From Lepturacanthus savala (lineage: Eukaryota > Chordata > Actinopteri > Scombriformes > Trichiuridae), in the NCBI GenBank assembly GCA_030544235.1, contig CM060464.1:34181602-34245601 (forward strand): a DNA stretch of 64,000 nucleotides, written 5' to 3'. The translations under genes were made by a program, and so were the position numbers. A model generated the notes under the pieces. That model did not search any database. It was given only the letters and a program-made list of their open reading frames with translations, and was not told the DNA's origin. Numbering within the stretch: position 1 is the first letter of the stretch; each line of letters opens with the position of its first letter. Below are positions 18,471 through 32,354 of the stretch, piece after piece.

Positions 18471-19293
18471 ACAGTATTTTTACAGAAAATCTTATTTACA
18501 TTTTACTATATGTAAAATGGTATAGTTTTGGATCAGAAATTCACCTGGAAAAGCTATTGTTTTCATGTGGTTTGTGTTTTAAAGTTTTTATTGCTCCATA
18601 TGCATTCTCTCGGTCGGAAGAGCACAAAAAGACAAAAAGCTATGTAGGCCTAAATCAGTACAATATTTTTATAGAAAATGTTATTTACCTTTTACTTTAT
18701 GTGAAATAGTATAGTTTTGGATCAGAAATTCACCTGGAAAAGCTATTGTTTTCATGTGGTTTGTGTTTTAAAGTTTTTATTGCTCCATATGCATTCTCTC
18801 GGTCTGAAGAGCACAAGAAGATAAAAAGCTATGTAGGCCTAAATCAGTACAATGTTTTTACAGGAAATCTAATTTACCATTTACTATATGTAAAATGGTA
18901 TAGTTTTGGATCAGAAATTCACCTGGAAAAGCTATTGTTTTCATGTGGTTTGTGTTTTAAAGTTTTTATTGCTCCATATGCATTCTCTCGGTCGGAAGAG
19001 CACAAAAAGACAAAAAGCTATGTAGGCCTAAATCAGTACAATATTTTTCACAGAAAATCTTATTTACCTTTTACTATATGTAAAATGGTATTGTTTTGGA
19101 TCAGAAATTCACCTGGAAAAGCTATTGTTTTCATGTGGTTTGTGATTTAAAGTTTTTATTGCTCCATATGCATTCTCACGGTCTGAAGAGCACAAAAAGA
19201 CAAAATGCTATGTAGGCCTAAATCAGTACAATATTTTTATAGAAAATCTTATTTACCTTTTACTTTATGTGAAATGGTATAGTTTTGGATCAT

Positions 19294-22200
19294 AAATTCA
19301 CCTGGAAAAGCTATTGTTTTCATGTGGTTTGTGTTTTAAAGTTTTTATTGCTCCATATGCATTCTCTCGGTCTGAAGAGCACAAAAAGACAAAAAGCTAT
19401 GTAGGCCTAAATCAGTACAATATTTTTATAAACAACCTTATTTACCTTTTACTTTATGTGAAATGGTATAGTTTTGGATCAGAAATTCACCTGGAAAAGC
19501 TATTGTTTTCATGTGGTTTGTGTTTTAAAGTTTTTATTGCTCCATATGCATTCTCTCGGTCTGAAGAGCACAAAAAGACAAAAAGCTATGTAGGCCTAAA
19601 TCAGTACAATATTTTTTATAGAAAATCTTATTTACCTTTTACTTTATGTGAAATGGTATAGTTTTGGATCAGAAATTCACCTGGAAAAGCTATTGTTTTC
19701 ATGTGGTTTGTGTTTTAAAGTTTTTATTGCTCCATTTGCATTCTCTCGGTCTGAAGAGCACAAAAAGACAAAATGCTATGTAGGCCTAAATAAGTACAAT
19801 ATTTTTATAAACAATCTTATTTACCTTTTACTATATGTAAAATGGTATAGTGTGGGATCAGAAATTCACCTGGAAAAGCTATTGTTTTCATGTGGTTTGT
19901 GTTTTAAAGTTTTCATTGCTCCATTTGCATTCTCTCGGTCTGAAGAGCACAAAAAGACAAAATGCTATGTAGGCCTAAATCAGTACAATATTTTTACAGA
20001 AAATCTCATTTACCATTTACTATATGTGAAATGGTATAGTTTTGGATTAGAAATTCACCTGGAAAAACTATTGTTTTCATGTGGTTTGTGTTTTAAAGTT
20101 TTTATTGCTCCATATGCATTCTCTCGGTCTGAAGAGCACAAAAAGACAAAATGCTATGTAGACCTAAATCAGTACAATATTTTTAGAGAAAATCTTATTC
20201 ACCTTTTACTTTATGTGAAATGGTATAGTTTTGGATCAGAAATTCACCTGGAAAAGCTATTGTTTTCATGTGGTTTGTGTTTTAAAGTTTTTATTGCTCC
20301 ATATGCATTCTCTCGGTCTGAAGAGCACAAAAAGACAAAAAGCTATGTAGGCCTAAATAAGTACAATATTTTTATAAACAATCTTATTTACCTTTTACTA
20401 TATGTAAAATGGTATAGTTTGGGATCAGAAATTCACCTGGAAACGCTATTGTTTTCATGTGGTTTGTGTTTTAAAGTTTTTATTGCTCCATTTGCATTCT
20501 CTCGGTCTGAAGAGCACAAAAAGACAAAATGCTATGTAGGCCTAAATCAGTACAATATTTTTACAGAAAATCTCATTTACCATTTACTATATGTAAAATG
20601 GTATAGTTTTGGATCAGAAATTCACCTGGAAAAGCTATTGTTTTCATGTGGTTTGTGTTTTAAAGTTTTTATTGCTCCATTTGCATTCTCTCGGTCTGAA
20701 GAGCACAAAAAGACAAACTGCTATGTAGGCCTAAATCAGTACAATATTTTTTATAGAAAATCTTATTTACCTTTTACTTTATGTGAAATGGTATAGTTTT
20801 GGATCAGAAATTCACCTGGAAAAGCTATTGTTTTCATGTGGTTTGTGTTTTAAAGTTTTTATTGCTCCATTTGCATTCTCTCGGTCTGAAGAGCACAAAA
20901 AGACAAAATGCTATGTAGGCCTAAATCAGTACAATATTTTTACAGAAAATCTCATTTACCATTTACTATATGTGAAATGGTATAGTTTTGGATTAGAAAT
21001 TCACCTGGAAAAACTATTGTTTTCATGTGGTTTGTGTTTTAAAGTTTTTATTGCTCCATATGCATTCTCTCGGTCTGAAGAGCACAAAAAGACAAAATGC
21101 TATGTAGACCTAAATCAGTACAATATTTTTAGAGAAAATCTTATTTACCTTTTACTTTATGTGAAATGGTATAGTTTTGGATCAGAAATTCACCTGGAAA
21201 AGCTATTGTTTTCATGTGGTTTGTGTTTTAAAGTTTTTATTGCTCCATATGCATTCTCTCGGTCTGAAGAGCACAAAAAGACAAAAAGCTATGTAGGCCT
21301 AAATAAGTACAATATTTTTATAAACAATCTTATTTACCTTTTACTATATGTAAAATGGTATAGTTTGGGATGAGAAATTCACCTGGAAAAGCTATTGTTT
21401 TCATGTGGTTTGTGTTTTAAATTTTTATTGCTCCATTTGCATTCTCTTGGTCTGAAGAGCACAAAAAGACAAAATGCTATGTAGGCCTAAATCAGTACAA
21501 TATTTTTACAGAAAATCTCAGTTACCATTTACTATATGTAAAATGGTATAGTTTTGGATCAGAAATTCACCTGGAAAAGCTATTGTTTTCATGTGGTTTG
21601 TGTTTTAAAGTTTTTATTGCTCCATATGCATTCTCTCGGTCTGAAGAGCACAAAAAGACAAAAAGCTATGTAGGCCTAAATCAGTACAATATTTTTATAA
21701 ACAACCTTATTTACCTTTTACTTTATGTGAAATGGTATAGTTTTGGATCAGAAATTCACCTGGAAAAGCTATTGTTTTCATGTGGTTTGTGTTTTAAAGT
21801 TTTTATTGCTCCATATGCATTCTCTCGGTCTGAAGAGCACAAAAAGACAAAAAGCTATGTAGGCCTAAATCAGTACAATATTTTTTATAGAAAATCTTAT
21901 TTACCTTTTACTTTATGTGAAATGGTATAGTTTTGGATCAGAAATTCACCTGGAAAAGCTATTGTTTTCATGTGGTTTGTGTTTTAAAGTTTTTATTGCT
22001 CCATTTGCATTCTCTCGGTCTGAAGAGCACAAAAAGACAAAATGCTATGTAGGCCTAAATAAGTACAATATTTTTATAAACAATCTTATTTACCTTTTAC
22101 TATATGTAAAATGGTATAGTGTGGGATCAGAAATTCACCTGGAAAAGCTATTGTTTTCATGTGGTTTGTGTTTTAAAGTTTTCATTGCTCCATTTGCATT

Positions 22201-23932
22201 CTCTCGGTCTGAAGAGCACAAAAAGACAAAATGCTATGTAGGCCTAAATCAGTACAATATTTTTACAGAAAATCTCATTTACCATTTACTATATGTGAAA
22301 TGGTATAGTTTTGGATTAGAAATTCACCTGGAAAAACTATTGTTTTCATGTGGTTTGTGTTTTAAAGTTTTTATTGCTCCATATGCATTCTCTCGGTCTG
22401 AAGAGCACAAAAAGACAAAATGCTATGTAGACCTAAATCAGTACAATATTTTTAGAGAAAATCTTATTCACCTTTTACTTTATGTGAAATGGTATAGTTT
22501 TGGATCAGAAATTCACCTGGAAAAGCTATTGTTTTCATGTGGTTTGTGTTTTAAAGTTTTTATTGCTCCATATGCATTCTCTCGGTCTGAAGAGCACAAA
22601 AAGACAAAAAGCTATGTAGGCCTAAATAAGTACAATATTTTTATAAACAATCTTATTTACCTTTTACTATATGTAAAATGGTATAGTTTGGGATCAGAAA
22701 TTCACCTGGAAACGCTATTGTTTTCATGTGGTTTGTGTTTTAAAGTTTTTATTGCTCCATTTGCATTCTCTCGGTCTGAAGAGCACAAAAAGACAAAATG
22801 CTATGTAGGCCTAAATCAGTACAATATTTTTACAGAAAATCTCATTTACCATTTACTATATGTAAAATGGTATAGTTTTGGATCAGAAATTCACCTGGAA
22901 AAGCTATTGTTTTCATGTGGTTTGTGTTTTAAAGTTTTTATTGCTCCATTTGCATTCTCTCGGTCTGAAGAGCACAAAAAGACAAACTGCTATGTAGGCC
23001 TAAATCAGTACAATATTTTTTATAGAAAATCTTATTTACCTTTTACTTTATGTGAAATGGTATAGTTTTGGATCAGAAATTCACCTGGAAAAGCTATTGT
23101 TTTCATGTGGTTTGTGTTTTAAAGTTTTTATTGCTCCATTTGCATTCTCTCGGTCTGAAGAGCACAAAAAGACAAAATGCTATGTAGGCCTAAATCAGTA
23201 CAATATTTTTACAGAAAATCTCATTTACCATTTACTATATGTGAAATGGTATAGTTTTGGATTAGAAATTCACCTGGAAAAACTATTGTTTTCATGTGGT
23301 TTGTGTTTTAAAGTTTTTATTGCTCCATATGCATTCTCTCGGTCTGAAGAGCACAAAAAGACAAAATGCTATGTAGACCTAAATCAGTACAATATTTTTA
23401 GAGAAAATCTTATTTACCTTTTACTTTATGTGAAATGGTATAGTTTTGGATCAGAAATTCACCTGGAAAAGCTATTGTTTTCATGTGGTTTGTGTTTTAA
23501 AGTTTTTATTGCTCCATATGCATTCTCTCGGTCTGAAGAGCACAAAAAGACAAAAAGCTATGTAGGCCTAAATAAGTACAATATTTTTATAAACAATCTT
23601 ATTTACCTTTTACTATATGTAAAATGGTATAGTTTGGGATGAGAAATTCACCTGGAAAAGCTATTGTTTTCATGTGGTTTGTGTTTTAAATTTTTATTGC
23701 TCCATTTGCATTCTCTTGGTCTGAAGAGCACAAAAAGACAAAATGCTATGTAGGCCTAAATCAGTACAATATTTTTACAGAAAATCTCAGTTACCATTTA
23801 CTATATGTAAAATGGTATAGTTTTGGATCAGAAATTCACCTGGAAAAGCTATTGTTTTCATGTGGTTTGTGTTTTAAAGTTTTTATTGCTCCATATGCAT
23901 TCTCTCGGTCTGAAGAGCACAAAAAGACAAAA
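19294..23932 (+). repeat. 12-monomer higher-order repeat, two copies of 2,269 bp
   Basis: Copy 1 is 19,294-21,562 and copy 2 is 21,563-23,831, with about 100 bases of a third. Period 2,269 = 12 x 189 + 1; the extra base is two 1-bp insertions (ATATTTTTTATA, at 19,610/21,880 and 20,750/23,020) minus one deletion (TTTTAAATTTTTATTG at 21,416/23,685). All three indels and private changes such as TTTTCATTGCTCC (19,909/22,178) and GGAAACGC (20,438/22,707) are shared. No difference was seen between the copies. Confidence 0.9.
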
Positions 23933-25429
23933 TGCTATGTAGACCTAAATCAGTACAATATTTTTATAGAAAATCTTATTTACCTTTTACTTTATGTGAA
24001 ATAGTATAGTTTTGGATCAGAAATTCACCTGGAAAAGCTATTGTTTTCATGTGGTTTGTGTTTTAAAGTTTTTATTGCTCCATATGCATTCTCTCGGTCT
24101 GAAGAGCACAAAATGACAAAAAGCTATGTAGGCCTAAATCAGTACAATATTTTTATAGAAAATCTTATTTACCTTTTACTTTATGTGAAATGGTATAGTT
24201 TTGGATCAGAAATTCACCTGGAAAAGCTATTGTTTTCATGTGGTTTGTGTTTTAAAGTTTTTATTGCTCCATTTGCATTCTCTCGGTCTGAAGAGCACAA
24301 AAAGACAAAATGCTATGTAGGCCTAAATCAGTACAATATTTTTACAGAAAACCTCATTTACCATTTACTATATGTGAAATGGTATAGTTTTGGATCAGAA
24401 ATTCACCTGGAAAAGCTATTGTTTTCATGTGGTTTGTGTTTTAAAGTTTTTATTGCTCCATATGCATTCTCTCGGTCTGAAGAGCACAAAAAGACAAAAA
24501 GCTATGTAGGTCTAAATAAGTACAATATTTTTATAAACAATCTTATTTACCTTTTACTATATGTAAAATGGTATAGTTTGGGATCAGAAATTCACCTGGA
24601 AAAGCTATTGTTTTCATGTGGTTTGTGTTTTAAAGTTTTTATTGCTCCATATGCATTCTCTCGGTCTGAAGAGCACAAAAAGACAAAATGCTATGTAGGC
24701 CTAAATCAGTACAATATTTTTACAGAAAATCTCTTTACCATTTACTATATGTAAAATGGTATAGTTTTGGATCAGAAATTCACCTGGAAAAGCTATTGTT
24801 TTCATGTGGTTTGTGTTTTAAAGTTTTTATTGCTCCATTTGCATTCTCTCGGTCTGAAGAGCACAAAAAGACAAAATGCTATGTAGGCCTAAATCAGTAC
24901 AATATTTTTACAGAAAATCTCATTTACCATTTACTATATGTGAAATGGTATAGTTTTGGATTAGAAATTCACCTGGAAAAACTATTGTTTTCATGTGGTT
25001 TGTGTTTTAAAGTTTTTATTGCTCCATATGCATTCTCTCGGTCTGAAGAGCACAAAAAGACAAAATGCTATGTAGACCTAAATCAGTACAATATTTTTAG
25101 AGAAAATCTTATTTACCTTTTACTTTATGTGAAATGGTATAGTTTTGGATCAGAAATTCACCTGGAAAAGCTATTGTTTTCATGTGGTTTGTGTTTTAAA
25201 GTTTTTATTGCTCCATATGCATTCTCTCGGTCTGAAGAGCACAAAAAGACAAAAAGCTATGTAGGCCTAAATAAGTACAATATTTTTATAAACAATCTTA
25301 TTTACCTTTTACTATATGTAAAATGGTATAGTTTGGGATCAGAAATTCACCTGGAAAAGCTATTGTTTTCATGTGGTTTGTGTTTTAAAGTTTTTATTGC
25401 TCCATTTGCATTCTCTCGGTCTGAAGAGC

Positions 25430-28400
25430 ACAAAAAGTCAAAATGCTATGTAGGCCCAAATCAGTACAATATTTTTACAGAAAATCTCATTTACCATTTA
25501 CTATATGTAAAATGGTATAGTTTTGGATCAGAAATTCACCTGGAAAAGCTATTGTTTTCATGTGGTTTGTGTTTTAAAGTTTTTATTGCTCCATATGCAT
25601 TCTCTCGGTCTGAAGAGCACAAAAAGACAAAAAGCTATGTAGGCCTAAATCAGTACAATATTTTTATAAACAATCTTATTTACCTTTTACTTTATGTGAA
25701 ATGGTATAGTTTTGGATCAGAAATTCACCTGGAAAAGCTATTGTTTTCATGTGGTTTGTGTTTTAAAGTTTTTATTGCTCCATATGCATTCTCTCGGTCT
25801 GAAGAGCACAAAAAGACAAAAAGCTATGTAGGCCTAAATCAGTACAATATTTTTATAAACAATCTTATATACCTTTTACTTTATGTGAAATGGTATAGTT
25901 TTGGATCAGAAATTCACCTGGAAAAGCTATTGTTTTCATGTGGTTTGTGTTTTAAAGTTTTTATTGCTACATATGCATTCTCTCGGTCTGAAGAGCACAA
26001 AAAGACAAAAAGCTATGTAGGCCTAAATCAGTACAATATTTTTATAAACAATCTTATTTACCTTTTACTTTATGTGAAATGGTATAGTTTTGGATCAGAA
26101 ATTCACCTGGAAAAGCTATTGTTTTCATGTGGTTTGTGTTTTAAAGTTTTTATTGCTCCATATGCATTCTCTCGGTCTGAAGAGCACAAAAAGACAAAAA
26201 GCTATGTAGGCCTAAATAAGTACAATATTTTTATAAACAATCTTATTTACCTTTTACTATATGTAAAATGGTATAGTTTGGGATCAGAAATTCACCTGGA
26301 AAAGCTATTGTTTTCATGTGGTTTGTGTTTTAAAGTTTTTATTGCTCCATTTGCATTCTCTCGGTCTGAAGAGCACAAAAAGACAAAATGCTATGTAGGC
26401 CTAAATCAGTACAATATTTTTACAGAAAATCTCATTTACCATTTACTATATGTGAAATGGTATAGTTTTGGATTAGAAATTCACCTGGAAAAACTATTGT
26501 TTTCATGTGGTTTGTGTTTTAAAGTTTTTATTGCTCCATATGCATTCTCTCGGTCTGAAGAGCACAAAAAGACAAAATGCTATGTAGACCTAAATCAGTA
26601 CAATATTTTTAGAGAAAATCTTATTTACCTTTTACTTTATGTGAAATGGTATAGTTTTGGATCAGAAATTCACCTGGAAAAGCTATTGTTTTCATGTGGT
26701 TTGTGTTTTAAAGTTTTTATTGCTCCATATGCATTCTCTCGGTCTGAAGAGCACAAAAAGACAAAAAGCTATGTAGGCCTAAATCAGTACAATATTTTTA
26801 TAAACAATCTTATTTACCTTTTACTTTATGTGAAATGGTATAGTTTTGGATCAGAAATTCACCTGGAAAAGCTATTGTTTTCATGTGGTTTGTGTTTTAA
26901 AGTTTTTATTGCTCCATATGCATTCTCTCGGTCTGAAGAGCACAAAAAGACATTAAGCTATGTAGGCCTAAATCAGTACAATATTTTTATAGAAAATCTT
27001 ATTTACCTTTTACTTTATGTGAAATGGTATAGTTTTGGATCAGAAATTCACCTGGAAAAGCTATTGTTTTCATGTGGTTTGTGTTTTAAAGTTTTTATTG
27101 CTCCATATGCATTCTCTCGGTCTGAAGAGCACAAAAAGACAAAAAGCTATGTAGGCCTAAATAAGTACAATATTTTTATAAACAATCTTATTTACCTTTT
27201 ACTATATGTAAAATGGTATAGTTTGGGATCAGAAATTCACCTGGAAAAGCTATTGTTTTCATGTGGTTTGTGTTTTAAAGTTTTTATTGCTCCATTTGCA
27301 TTCTCTCGGTCTGAAGAGCACAAAAAGTCAAAATGCTATGTAGGCCCAAATCAGTACAATATTTTTACAGAAAATCTCATTTACCATTTACTATATGTAA
27401 AATGGTATAGTTTTGGATCAGAAATTCACCTGGAAAAGCTATTGTTTTCATGTGGTTTGTGTTTTAAAGTTTTTATTGCTCCATATGCATTCTCTCGGTC
27501 TGAAGAGCACAAAAAGACAAAAAGCTATGTAGGCCTAAATCAGTACAATATTTTTATAAACAATCTTATTTACCTTTTACTTTATGTGAAATGGTATAGT
27601 TTTGGATCAGAAATTCACCTGGAAAAGCTATTGTTTTCATGTGGTTTGTGTTTTAAAGTTTTTATTGCTCCATATGCATTCTCTCGGTCTGAAGAGCACA
27701 AAAAGACAAAAAGCTATGTAGGCCTAAATAAGTACAATATTTTTATAAACAATCTTATTTACCTTTTACTATATGTAAACTGGTATAGTTTGGGATCAGA
27801 AATTCACCTGGAAAAGCTATTGTTTTCATGTGGTTTGTGTTTTAAAGTTTTTATTGCTTCATTTGCATTCTCTCGGTCTGAAGAGCACAAAAAGACAAAA
27901 TGCTATGTAGGCCTAAATCAGTACAATATTTTTACAGAAAATCTCATTTACCATTTACTATATGTGAAATGGTATAGTTTTGGATTAGAAATTCACCTGG
28001 AAAAACTATTGTTTTCATGTGGTTTGTGTTTTAAAGTTTTTATTGCTCCATATGCATTCTCTCGGTCTGAAGAGCACAAAAAGACAAAATGCTATGTAGA
28101 CCTAAATCAGTACAATATTTTTAGAGAAAATCTTATTTACCTTTTACTTTATGTGAAATGGTATAGTTTTGGATCAGAAATTCACCTGGAAAAGCTATTG
28201 TTTTCATGTGGTTTGTGTTTTAAAGTTTTTATTGCTCCATATGCATTCTCTCGGTCTGAAGAGCACAAAAAGACAAAAAGCTATGTAGGCCTAAATCAGT
28301 ACAATATTTTTATAAACAATCTTATTTACCTTTTACTTTATGTGAAATGGTATAGTTTTGGATCAGAAATTCACCTGGAAAAGCTATTGTTTTCATGTGG

Positions 28401-28920
28401 TTTGTGTTTTAAAGTTTTTATTGCTCCATATGCATTCTCTCGGTCTGAAGAGCACAAAAAGACATTAAGCTATGTAGGCCTAAATCAGTACAATATTTTT
28501 ATAGAAAATCTTATTTACCTTTTACTTTATGTGAAATGGTATAGTTTTGGATCAGAAATTCACCTGGAAAAGCTATTGTTTTCATGTGGTTTGTGTTTTA
28601 AAGTTTTTATTGCTCCATTTGCATTCTCTCGGTCTGAAGAGCACAAAAAGACAAAATGCTATGTAGGCCTAAATAAGTACAATATTTTTATAAACAATCT
28701 TATTTACCTTTTACTATATGTAAAATGGTATAGTTTGGGATCAGAAATTCACCTGGAAAAGCTATTGTTTTCATGTGGTTTGTGTTTTAAAGTTTTTATT
28801 GCTCCATTTGCATTCTCTCGGTCTGAAGAGCACAAAAAGACAAAATGCTATGTAGGCCTAAATAAGTACAATATTTTTTATAAACAATCTTATTTACCTT
28901 TTACTATATGTAAAATGGTA
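25430..28920 (+). repeat. 10-monomer and 8-monomer versions of one higher-order repeat
   Basis: A rare marker (AAAAAGTCAAAATG with TAGGCCCAAAT) recurs at 25,436 and 27,326, 1,890 bp = 10 monomers apart. Another (GACATTAAGC) recurs at 26,949 and 28,461, 1,512 bp = 8 monomers apart. The second copy lacks two similar monomers present in the first, so the two copies differ by a two-monomer gain or loss. Confidence 0.8.
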
Positions 28921-31900
28921 TAGTTTGGGATCAGAAATTCACCTGGAAAAGCTATTGTTTTCATGTGGTTTGTGTTTTAAAGTTTTTATTGCTCCATATG
29001 CATTCTCTCGGTCTGAAGAGCACAAAAAGACAAAATGCTATGTAGACCTAAATCAGTACAATATTTTTATAGAAAATCTTATTTACCTTTTACTTTATGT
29101 GAAATGGTATAGTTTTGGATCAGAAATTCACCTGGAAAAGCTATTGTTTTCATGTGGTTTGTGTTTTAAAGTTTTTATTGCTCCATATGCATTCTCTCGG
29201 TCTGAAGAGCACAAAAAGACAAAATGCTATGTAGACCTAAATCAGTACAATATTTTTAGAGAAAATCTTATTTACCTTTTACTTTATGTGAAATGGTATA
29301 GTTTTGGATCAGAAATTCACCTGGAAAAGCTATTGTTTTCATGTGGTTTGTGTTTTAAAGTTTTTATTGCTCCATATGCATTCTCTCGGTCTGAAGAGCA
29401 CAAAAAGACAAAATGCTATGTAGGCCTAAATCAGTACAATATTTTTAGAGAAAATCTCATTTACCATTTACTATATGTAAAATGGTATAGTTTTGGATCA
29501 GAAATTCACCTGGAAAAGCTATTGTTTTCATGTGGTTTGTGTTTTAAAGTTTTTATTGCTCCATATGCATTCTCTCGGTCTGAAGAGCACAAAAAGACAA
29601 AATGCTATGTAGACCTAAATCAGTACAATATTTTTATAGAAAATCTTATTTACCATTTACTATATGTAAAATGGTATAGTTTTGGATCAGAAATTCACCT
29701 GGAAAAGCTATTGTTTTCATGTGGTTTGTGTTTTAAAGTTTTTATTGCTCCATATGCATTCTCTCGGTCTGAAGAGCACAAAAAGACAAAAAGCTATGTA
29801 GGCCTAAATAAGTACAATATTTTTATAAAAAATCTTATTTACCTTTTACTATATGTAAAATGGTATAGTTTGGGATCAGAAATTCACCTGGAAAAGCTAT
29901 TGTTTTCATGTGGTTTGTGTTTTAAAGTTTTTATTGCTCCATATGCATTCTCTCGGTCTGAAGAGCACAAAAAGACAAAATGCTATGTAGGCCTAAATCA
30001 GTACAATATTTTTACAGAAAATCTCATTTACCATTTACTATATGTAAAATGGTATAGTTTTGGATCAGAAATTCACCTGGAAAAGCTATTGTTTTCATGT
30101 GGTTTGTGTTTTAAAGTTTTTATTGCTCCATATGCATTCTCTCGGTCTGAAGAGCACAAAAGACAAAATGCTATGTAGACCTAAATCAGTACAATATTTT
30201 TATAGAAAATCTTATTTACCTTTTACTTTATGTGATATGGTATAGTTTTGGATCAGAAATTTACCTGGAAAAGCTATTGTTTTCATGTGGTTTGTGTTTT
30301 AAAGTTTTTATTGCTCCATTTGCATTCTCTCGGTCTGAAGAGCACAAAAAGACAAAATGCTATGTAGGCCTAAATCAGTACAATATTTTTACAGAAAATC
30401 TCATTTACCATTTACTATATGTGAAATGGTATAGTTTTGGATTAGAAATTCACCTGGAAAAACTATTGTTTTCATGTGGTTTGTGTTTTAAAGTTTTTAT
30501 TGCTCCATATGCATTCTCTCGGTCTGAAGAGCACAAAAAGACAAAATGCTATGTAGACCTAAATCAGTACAATATTTTTAGAGAAAATCTTATTTACCTT
30601 TTACTTTATGTGAAATGGTATAGTTTTGGATCAGAAATTCACCTGGAAAAGCTATTGTTTTCATGTGGTTTGTGTTTTAAAGTTTTTATTGCTCCATATG
30701 CATTCTCTCGGTCTGAAGGGCACAAAAAGACAAAATGCTATGTAGACCTAAATCAGTACAATATTTTTAGAGAAAATCTTATTTACCTTTTACTTTATGT
30801 GAAATGGTATAGTTTTGGATCAGAAATTCACCTGGAAAAGCTATTGTTTTCATGTGGTTTGTGTTTTAAAGTTTTTATTGCTCCATATTGCATTCTCTCG
30901 GTCTGAAGAGCACAAAAAGACAAAAAGCTATGTAGGCCTAAATAAGTACAATATTTTTATAAAAAATCTTATTTACCTTTTACTATATGTAAAATGGTAT
31001 AGTTTGGGATCAGAAATTCACCTGGAAAAGCTATTGTTTTCATGTGGTTTGTGTTTTAAAGTGTTTATTGCTCCATATGCATTCTCTCGGTCTGAAGAGC
31101 ACAAAAAGACAAAATGCTATGTAGGCCTAAATCAGTACAATATTTTTACAGAAAATCTCATTTACCATTTACTATATGTAAAATGGTATAGTTTTGGATC
31201 AGAAATTCACCTGGAAAAGCTATTGTTTTCATGTGGTTTGTGTTTTAAAGTTTTTATTGCTCCATATGCATTCTCTCGGTCTGAAGAGCACAAAAAGACA
31301 AAATGCTATGTAGACCTAAATCAGTACAATATTTTTATAGAAAATCTTATTTACCTTTTACTTTATGTGAAATGGTATAGTTTTGGATCAGAAATTCACC
31401 TGGAAAAGCTATTGTTTTCATGTGGTTTGTGTTTTAAAGTTTTTATTGCTCCATTTGCATTCTCTCGGTCTGAAGAGCACAAAAAGACAAAATGCTATGT
31501 AGGCCTAAATAAGTACAATATTTTTATAAAAAATCTTATTTACCTTTTACTATATGTAAAATGGTATAGTTTGGGATCAGAAATTCACCTGGAAAAGCTA
31601 TTGTTTTCATGTGGTTTGTGTTTTAAAGTTTTTATTGCTCCATATGCATTCTCTCGGTCTGAAGAGCACAAAAAGACAAAATGCTATGTAGGCCTAAATC
31701 AGTACAATATTTTTACAGAAAATCTCATTTACCATTTACTATATGTAAAATGGTATAGTTTTGGATCAGAAATTCACCTGGAAAAGCTATTGTTTTCATG
31801 TGGTTTGTGTTTTAAAGTTTTTATTGCTCCATATGCATTCTCTCGGTCTGAAGAGCACAAAAAGAAAAAATGCTATGTAGACCTAAATCAGTACAATATT

Positions 31901-32354
31901 TTTATAGAAAATCTTATTTACCTTTTACTTTATGTGAAATGGTATAGTTTTGGATCAGAAATTCACCTGGAAAATCTATTGTTTTCATGTGGTTTGTGTT
32001 TTAAAGTTTTTATTGCTCCATATGCATTCTCTCGGTCTGAAGAGCACAAAAAGACAAAATGCTATGTAGACCTAAATCAGTACAATATTTTTAGAGAAAA
32101 TCTTATTTACCTTTTACTTTATGTGAAATGGTATAGTTTTGGATCAGAAATTCACCTGGAAAAGCTATTGTTTTCATGTGGTTTGTGTTTTAAAGTTTTT
32201 ATTGCTCCATATGCATTCTCTCGGTCTGAAGAGCACAAAAAGACAAAAAGCTATGTAGGCCTAAATAAGTACAATATTTTTATAAAAAATCTTATTTACC
32301 TTTTACTATATGTAAAATGGTATAGTTTTGGATTAGAAATTCACCTGGAAAAAC

